Of a DNA stretch of 16,950 nucleotides, positions 16,111 to 16,950 are shown one piece after another. Origin of the DNA: Candidatus Limivicinus faecipullorum (GTDB lineage: Bacteria; Bacillota; Clostridia; Oscillospirales; Oscillospiraceae); assembly GCA_018711755.1 (NCBI GenBank), contig DVHY01000134.1, forward strand, positions 1 through 16,950. The letters run 5' to 3'. The notes under the pieces are model-generated. The model was not told where the DNA came from. It saw only the letters and a program-made list of their open reading frames with translations, and ran no database searches. Both the position numbers and the translations under genes were made by a program. Each line of letters begins with the position of its first letter. The stretch's first letter is position 1.

Positions 16111-16809
16111 TCAATCCCTGCGGTTGGAGAGGATGAGCACGAAACGCAGCAGCTGCATGAGCGTCACGGCCAGGGCCGCCACATAGGTGAGAGCTGCCGC
16201 CCGGAGCACCTTTCCGGCGCCTTCCAGCTCCTCCCCCCGCAGCAGCTCCATCCCCTCTATGGTGGCCAGAGCCCGGCTGCTGGCGTTGAACTCTGTAGGC
16301 AGAGTCACCAGCTGGAAGATGGCGCAGAGGCCGTAGAGGGCCACGCCGATATACGCAGCGTAGATGAACACCGGGGACAGTGAGCCCAGCAGCAGGCCCA
16401 GGATTATAAGGGGCACAGAGAGCTTTGCGCCCAGATTGGTCACGGGGACTATGGCTTCCCTGACCTTTACCGGCACATAGCCCACACTGTGCTGGATGGC
16501 GTGGCCCACCTCGTGGCAGGCGACGCCCACGGCGGCGGTGGAGCAGCCGTCGTAAACTCCTGCGGACAGCCGCACCACATTGTCCTTGGGGTCGTAGTGG
16601 TCTGTCAGCTGGCCGTCTATACGCTCTATAGGCACTTCTCTCAGTCCGTTGGCATCCAGCACCCGGCGGGCGGCCTGGGCGCCGGTGAGGCGGCGGGAGT
16701 TATACTGTTTTGAATATTTCTCATAGGTGTGGCTCACGTTGCTGCTGGCCCACATGGCAAAGAGCACCGCAGGCAGGACCAATACTATATATGTCCAGTC
16801 AATATACAT
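16111..16809 (-). CDS. Membrane zinc metallopeptidase, YugP family
   Basis: A 232-residue membrane-anchored neutral zinc peptidase (Zn_peptidase_2 family). It has an N-terminal helix (about 5-22), a soluble part with LTGAQAARRVLDANGL (41-56) and DHYDPKDNVVRLSAGVYDG (70-88), then the zinc motif HEVGHAIQH (99-107) with catalytic Glu100. Two or three helices follow (about 131-165, 203-228), with PTEFNASSRA (171-180) between them supplying a likely third zinc ligand, Glu173. This order is characteristic of YugP-like proteins. The ATG follows GGGAGAG. It is a single-gene unit with its own promoter and terminator. Its substrate is not known to me. Confidence 0.93.
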   Translation of the reverse strand: MYIDWTYIVLVLPAVLFAMWASSNVSHTYEKYSKQYNSRRLTGAQAARRVLDANGLREVPIERIDGQLTDHYDPKDNVVRLSAGVYDGCSTAAVGVACHEVGHAIQHSVGYVPVKVREAIVPVTNLGAKLSVPLIILGLLLGSLSPVFIYAAYIGVALYGLCAIFQLVTLPTEFNASSRALATIEGMELLRGEELEGAGKVLRAAALTYVAALAVTLMQLLRFVLILSNRRD

Positions 16810-16843
16810 TTTATCTCTCCCTTTCCCTTTTTCTGTTTATAGC

Positions 16844-16872
16844 ATTATACATATGGAAGGGGAAATATACAA
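16844..16872 (-). promoter_or_regulatory. Promoter of the zinc peptidase gene
   Basis: On the minus strand TTGTAT (16867-16872), a 17-base spacer and a perfect TATAAT (16844-16849) lie about 35 bases before the start codon. A TATG directly before the -10 may strengthen it. Confidence 0.78.
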
Positions 16873-16919
16873 TGGATAATGTATGAACTTTGAGCTTCTT
16901 CCTTTCAGCCGTGAAAATA

Positions 16920-16949
16920 TCACGCCTGGGGCAGTATCTCATCAATATC
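16920..16949 (-). CDS. Possible C-terminal end of a further gene
   Basis: Entering from the window edge, one minus-strand frame reads DIDEILPQA and a TGA at 16920-16922. The acidic/hydrophobic pattern would suit a protein end and the position fits an upstream neighbour, but nine codons are far too few to identify anything and chance is quite possible. Confidence 0.25.
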   Translation of the reverse strand, partial: DIDEILPQA

Positions 16950-16950
16950 C

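Noticed and set aside
15911..16114. A 67-codon minus-strand frame in the gap after the zinc peptidase
   Set aside because: It runs through the peptidase terminator and two hairpins, overlaps the peptidase stop and has no ribosome binding site.

Overview
The window reads as chromosomal DNA of a GC-rich, low-oxygen Gram-positive bacterium, most likely a gut Clostridia (Oscillospiraceae-like). The basis is strong AGGAGG-type ribosome binding sites, a type III glutamine synthetase, a YugP-type membrane zinc peptidase, a lipoprotein-type sugar-binding protein, and an ABC sugar transporter encoded without its own ATPase. This placement is inference from gene content; there is no rRNA or other phylogenetic marker here.

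Layout. Positions 1-255 hold no gene but a dense mosaic of palindromes. Positions 262-6197 form a minus-strand alpha-glucan uptake cluster, in transcription order: LacI-family regulator, substrate-binding lipoprotein, two MalF/MalG-type permeases and 4-alpha-glucanotransferase (malQ). The regulator has a clear promoter with a LacI-type operator just downstream. A strong hairpin separates the binding protein from the permeases. Next, on the minus strand, comes a PfkB-family sugar or nucleoside kinase (6455-7387) with its own terminator. It diverges from a plus-strand group: aldose 1-epimerase (galM), type III glutamine synthetase (glnN) and a small XRE-type DNA-binding protein. That group ends at a perfect 13-bp hairpin shared with the convergent cluster beyond it.

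Positions 11012-15848 are a minus-strand cell-surface glycosylation cluster. Two homologous polytopic membrane proteins (GT-C-like, probably the DUF6020 family) flank a GT2 glycosyltransferase of the polyprenyl-phosphate-sugar synthase type (DPM1/GtrB-like). The likely logic is that the GT2 makes a lipid-linked sugar on the cytoplasmic face and the GT-C-like proteins use it outside. No GtrA-type flippase is encoded. The window ends with a YugP-family zinc metallopeptidase that has its own promoter and terminator, and perhaps the last codons of another minus-strand gene.

How the genes fit together. Imported malto-oligosaccharides would be remodelled by MalQ, and free sugars mutarotated by GalM and phosphorylated by a kinase. 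The nitrogen genes and the surface-glycan genes look like independent neighbours. I found no CRISPR array, tRNA, rRNA, transposase or phage gene. The most unusual items are the palindrome mosaic at the left edge and the GT-C/GT2/GT-C arrangement.
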